A DNA stretch of 9,547 nt from an uncultured Catenibacterium sp. Lineage in GTDB: Bacteria; Bacillota_I; Bacilli_A; Erysipelotrichales; Coprobacillaceae. Below, piece after piece: positions 8,229 to 9,547 of the stretch; the first letter of the stretch is position 1, and every line of letters begins with the position of its first letter. The notes below the pieces were generated by a model. The model was not told the DNA's origin. It saw only the letters and a list, made by a program, of their open reading frames with translations, and did not search any database. Location of the stretch: contig CAAFPB010000073.1 in assembly GCA_900764725.1 (NCBI GenBank), positions 1 through 9,547 of the forward strand, in the 5' to 3' direction. The translations under genes and the position numbers were made by a program.

Positions 8229-8453
8229 CTAGTTACGAGACACTTCTTCAGTTTTTGATTGTTGGCTAAAATGGCATGGTGTGGAGTTGAATACTTCAAA
8301 TCTTTCTTTTATTGCCTTGCACAGTTCTTCAAATGAATTAAACTTTACGTTTTTTAATGAAGTGATTATGGCAGTAACTACTTTAACAACAGTATCTTCA
8401 ATAGCAGCCCTATCTTGTGGTTTTTTGCCGTTTTTCAGATACATATATGCATC
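8229..8453 (-). pseudogene. istA: IS21-family transposase (IstA) C-terminal remnant
   Basis: About 74 residues remain of a protein usually 400-500 long. The preserved part matches the end of the IstA catalytic core and its C-terminal tail: KPQDRAAIEDTVVKVVTAII recalls the KPxDKxxVE motif that includes the last acidic residue of the DDE triad, followed by SLKNVKFNSFEELCKAIKER and FNSTP, the usual FxSxxELNxAIxxxLxxFNxxP pattern. A TAA at 8454-8456 closes the frame upstream, and the earlier catalytic residues and helix-turn-helix are gone. The istA-then-istB order on the same strand, with the IstB remnant just downstream, is the normal IS21 layout. The insertion cannot move by itself. Confidence 0.75.
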
Positions 8454-8473
8454 TTAAACATGAAATATGCCTC

Positions 8474-8502
8474 TTGATCAAATCATATTTACTTCTTCTA
8501 AT
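8474..8502 (+). promoter_or_regulatory. Candidate promoter of the 153-aa gene
   Basis: TTGATC at 8474-8479 and TCTAAT at 8497-8502 are separated by 17 bases, the ideal sigma-A spacing, with 4/6 and 5/6 consensus matches. RNA would start near 8509, about 30 bases before the ATG. The element lies just beyond the truncated end of the IstA remnant, so the junction that broke istA may lie nearby. Confidence 0.5.
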
Positions 8503-8540
8503 AGAAATTAGATAATAGAGATATAAAGGAGTGATCATAC

Positions 8541-9002
8541 ATGAAAAATAAAAAATGGAATCGAATTATTATACTTATGTTAGGAATTTCGATTGTTTTT
8601 AATGGCTATTTGTTTGTTGAAAACAAAAATAAAGCTGCAAGCATAGTGCAGTTAAATAAAAATAATAAAGAATTAGAAAAGTATAATGATTTATTTGAAT
8701 TTGGAACAGATACAAAATTTGTGGATATTAAAAAAGGTGATGGTCTGATTTCTATGGCTTATCTATATCAAGATAAACAGTTAATAGAAAAACATGGAAT
8801 AGGGGTTGTTGTTGGTGAACAATACTATAGAGTAGGGATAGCTCCTGATATCGGTACAACATTAAATGAAAATTCAAAAATTTTAAAAATCACAGACGAT
8901 GAAGTAGAATTCACATATAACTTAGATAACAATACGAAAAAAAAGCGTTTAACAGTTAAGACTGAAAAAAATGATATCCATTTTAAATTAGAGGACATAT
9001 AA
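8541..9002 (+). CDS. Membrane-anchored protein of unknown function, 153 aa
   Basis: I do not recognise a family. The N-terminus is basic (MKNKKWNR) followed by one hydrophobic segment at about 9-26 (IIILMLGISIVFNGYLFV), so it is a signal anchor or uncleaved signal; there is no lipobox cysteine, and no cysteine anywhere. A short charged helical stretch follows (about 30-50, QLNKNNKELEKYNDLFEF), then a probable extracellular beta-rich domain (about 55-153) with alternating hydrophobic strands such as GIGVVVGEQYYRVGIAP, KILKITDDEVEFTYNL and KKRLTVKTEK. The ATG follows AAGGAG at 8526-8531 with nine bases between. A TAA at 9000-9002 is followed at once by TGA in the same frame, and the frame downstream still reads protein-like sequence (see 9003-9164), so a C-terminal extension may have been lost. 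Signal-anchored small proteins next to toxin loci are sometimes immunity factors, but nothing here shows that. Confidence 0.8.
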   Translation: MKNKKWNRIIILMLGISIVFNGYLFVENKNKAASIVQLNKNNKELEKYNDLFEFGTDTKFVDIKKGDGLISMAYLYQDKQLIEKHGIGVVVGEQYYRVGIAPDIGTTLNENSKILKITDDEVEFTYNLDNNTKKKRLTVKTEKNDIHFKLEDI

Positions 9003-9164
9003 TGAATTGTTCCGAATCAGTTTTTTAAATTAGAGTAGTTTACAGAAAACATTCTTTACAATTACATGTATTATGACTTTAAGGTATATGGTGAAGAATA
9101 TTCACTCTATGATATTTATCATGTTGTTTCTGATGATTATTATAAGAAGAAATTCCTGAAATAA
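9003..9164 (+). pseudogene. Decayed small coding remnant after the 153-aa gene
   Basis: In the same frame as the 153-aa gene, right after its TAA and an adjacent TGA, the sequence reads IVPNQFFKLE, a TAG at 9036-9038, then FTENILYNYMYYDFKVYG and EEYSLYDIYHVVSDDYYKKK, ending at TAA 9162-9164. The second part is rich in tyrosine and aspartate and looks like real protein, with an internal ATG at 9066 that would give 32 residues but has no obvious ribosome binding site. It may be the lost C-terminal extension of the 153-aa protein, or the tail of another gene. No family recognised. Confidence 0.4.
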
Positions 9165-9167
9165 TTT

Positions 9168-9174
9168 AAAGGAG
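9168..9174 (+). promoter_or_regulatory. Ribosome binding site of the broken small gene at 9183
   Basis: AAAGGAG lies eight bases before ATG at 9183. It is a near-consensus site but now serves only a 10-codon frame (MELLMNVLYN), which supports a frameshifted gene behind it. Confidence 0.5.
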
Positions 9175-9182
9175 AGCATACA

Positions 9183-9390
9183 ATGGAGCTTCTTATGAAT
9201 GTTTTGTATAATTAAAAATCTTTCACTTATATTAATTCTACTATGGTAACTAGAAACCGGCTATAAAGGAGACAAGAATTTTCTGCAATGCGGTGATAAA
9301 ATTCTTGTACGTTTCAATAAACTTACATATCATAGCTATCCAGATATAATAGTAAAAGAATTATTGATAGATAAAAATCCACTATTATAG
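9183..9390 (+). pseudogene. Broken small membrane or exported protein gene
   Basis: The start with a good ribosome binding site (ATG 9183) gives only MELLMNVLYN. A second frame overlapping it (from ATG 9199) continues the hydrophobic segment, FCIIKNLSLILILLW, then meets TAA at 9247-9249 and goes on without further stops as LETGYKGDKNFLQCGDKILV, then RFNKLTYHSYPDIIVKELL, ending at TAG 9388-9390. The simplest reading is one gene of about 68 codons with an N-terminal hydrophobic anchor, broken by one frameshift near 9199-9215 and one nonsense change. The distal part (LETGYKGDKNF, CGDKILVRF) is not a family I can name. Confidence 0.45.
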
Positions 9391-9547
9391 TCAAATGTCT
9401 TTTATGCATGAAAAATGGTCTTTTGTGCATAAATTATAGATTATTTTGAAGAGGCAAGTTATTGTTTATGTAACATCTAGATGCAATAAATAAAGATAGG
9501 ATTACCGCAAAATCATATGAATAGTAATCAACAAAGTCATTCAATCT
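9391..9547. other. Non-coding end with a 21-bp-period direct repeat
   Basis: No gene is visible. GTCTTTTATGCAT at 9397-9409 recurs as GTCTTTTGTGCAT at 9418-9430, exactly 21 bases later. The same stretch contains an 8-bp inverted repeat, TTTATGCA at 9401-9408 and TGCATAAA at 9426-9433. Two helical turns between copies would suit a DNA-binding protein. The contig ends without an adapter signature on this side. Confidence 0.4.

Noticed and set aside
9066..9164. A standalone 32-residue gene
   Set aside because: There is no ribosome binding site before ATG 9066, and protein-like sequence extends upstream of it in the same frame, so a remnant of a larger frame is more likely.

Overview
The window looks like an assembled contig from an AT-rich, low-GC Gram-positive bacterium (Bacillota). 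The signs are strong AGGAGG-type ribosome binding sites, heavy use of AGA/ATA/TTA codons, and a WapA-like secreted YD-repeat protein. A gut-type Erysipelotrichales/Coprobacillaceae host is a guess only. The first 21 bases are an Illumina adapter end rather than genomic DNA, so the left boundary is a sequencing artefact.

Layout. (1) 22-6201, minus strand: one enormous open reading frame of 2060 codons, still open where the genomic sequence ends. It encodes a secreted, WapA-like, YD-repeat polymorphic-toxin-type protein. The order is signal peptide, N-terminal domain, DNRLRE-type domain, LysM, DUF6531-like entry motif, then about 59 YD units. The RHS core, the C-terminal toxin and any immunity gene lie beyond the adapter and are not present. 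(2) 6202-6681, minus strand: a small membrane-anchored, four-cysteine protein of unknown family. Its stop codon abuts the start of the giant gene (TAAATG), so the two are almost certainly one translationally coupled operon. (3) 6695-7173: a non-coding divergent region rich in imperfect inverted and direct repeats. (4) 7174-7790, plus strand: two tandem XRE-family DNA-binding proteins, 14 nt apart, transcribed divergently from the toxin operon and possible regulators of it. (5) 7791-8456: a hairpin and a decayed IS21-family element on the minus strand, with an IstA C-terminal fragment and an IstB C-terminal fragment carrying a nonsense codon and apparently lacking the Walker B segment. (6) 8541-9002, plus strand: an intact-looking membrane-anchored 153-aa protein of unknown function with a good promoter and ribosome binding site. 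(7) 9003-9547: decayed small-gene remnants and a short repeat pair.

Working picture: an exported YD-repeat toxin with a dedicated small membrane partner, next to two small regulators, with mobile-element debris and dying genes on the far side. This is typical of an accessory region. The most novel element is the four-cysteine coupled partner together with the repeat-rich divergent control region.
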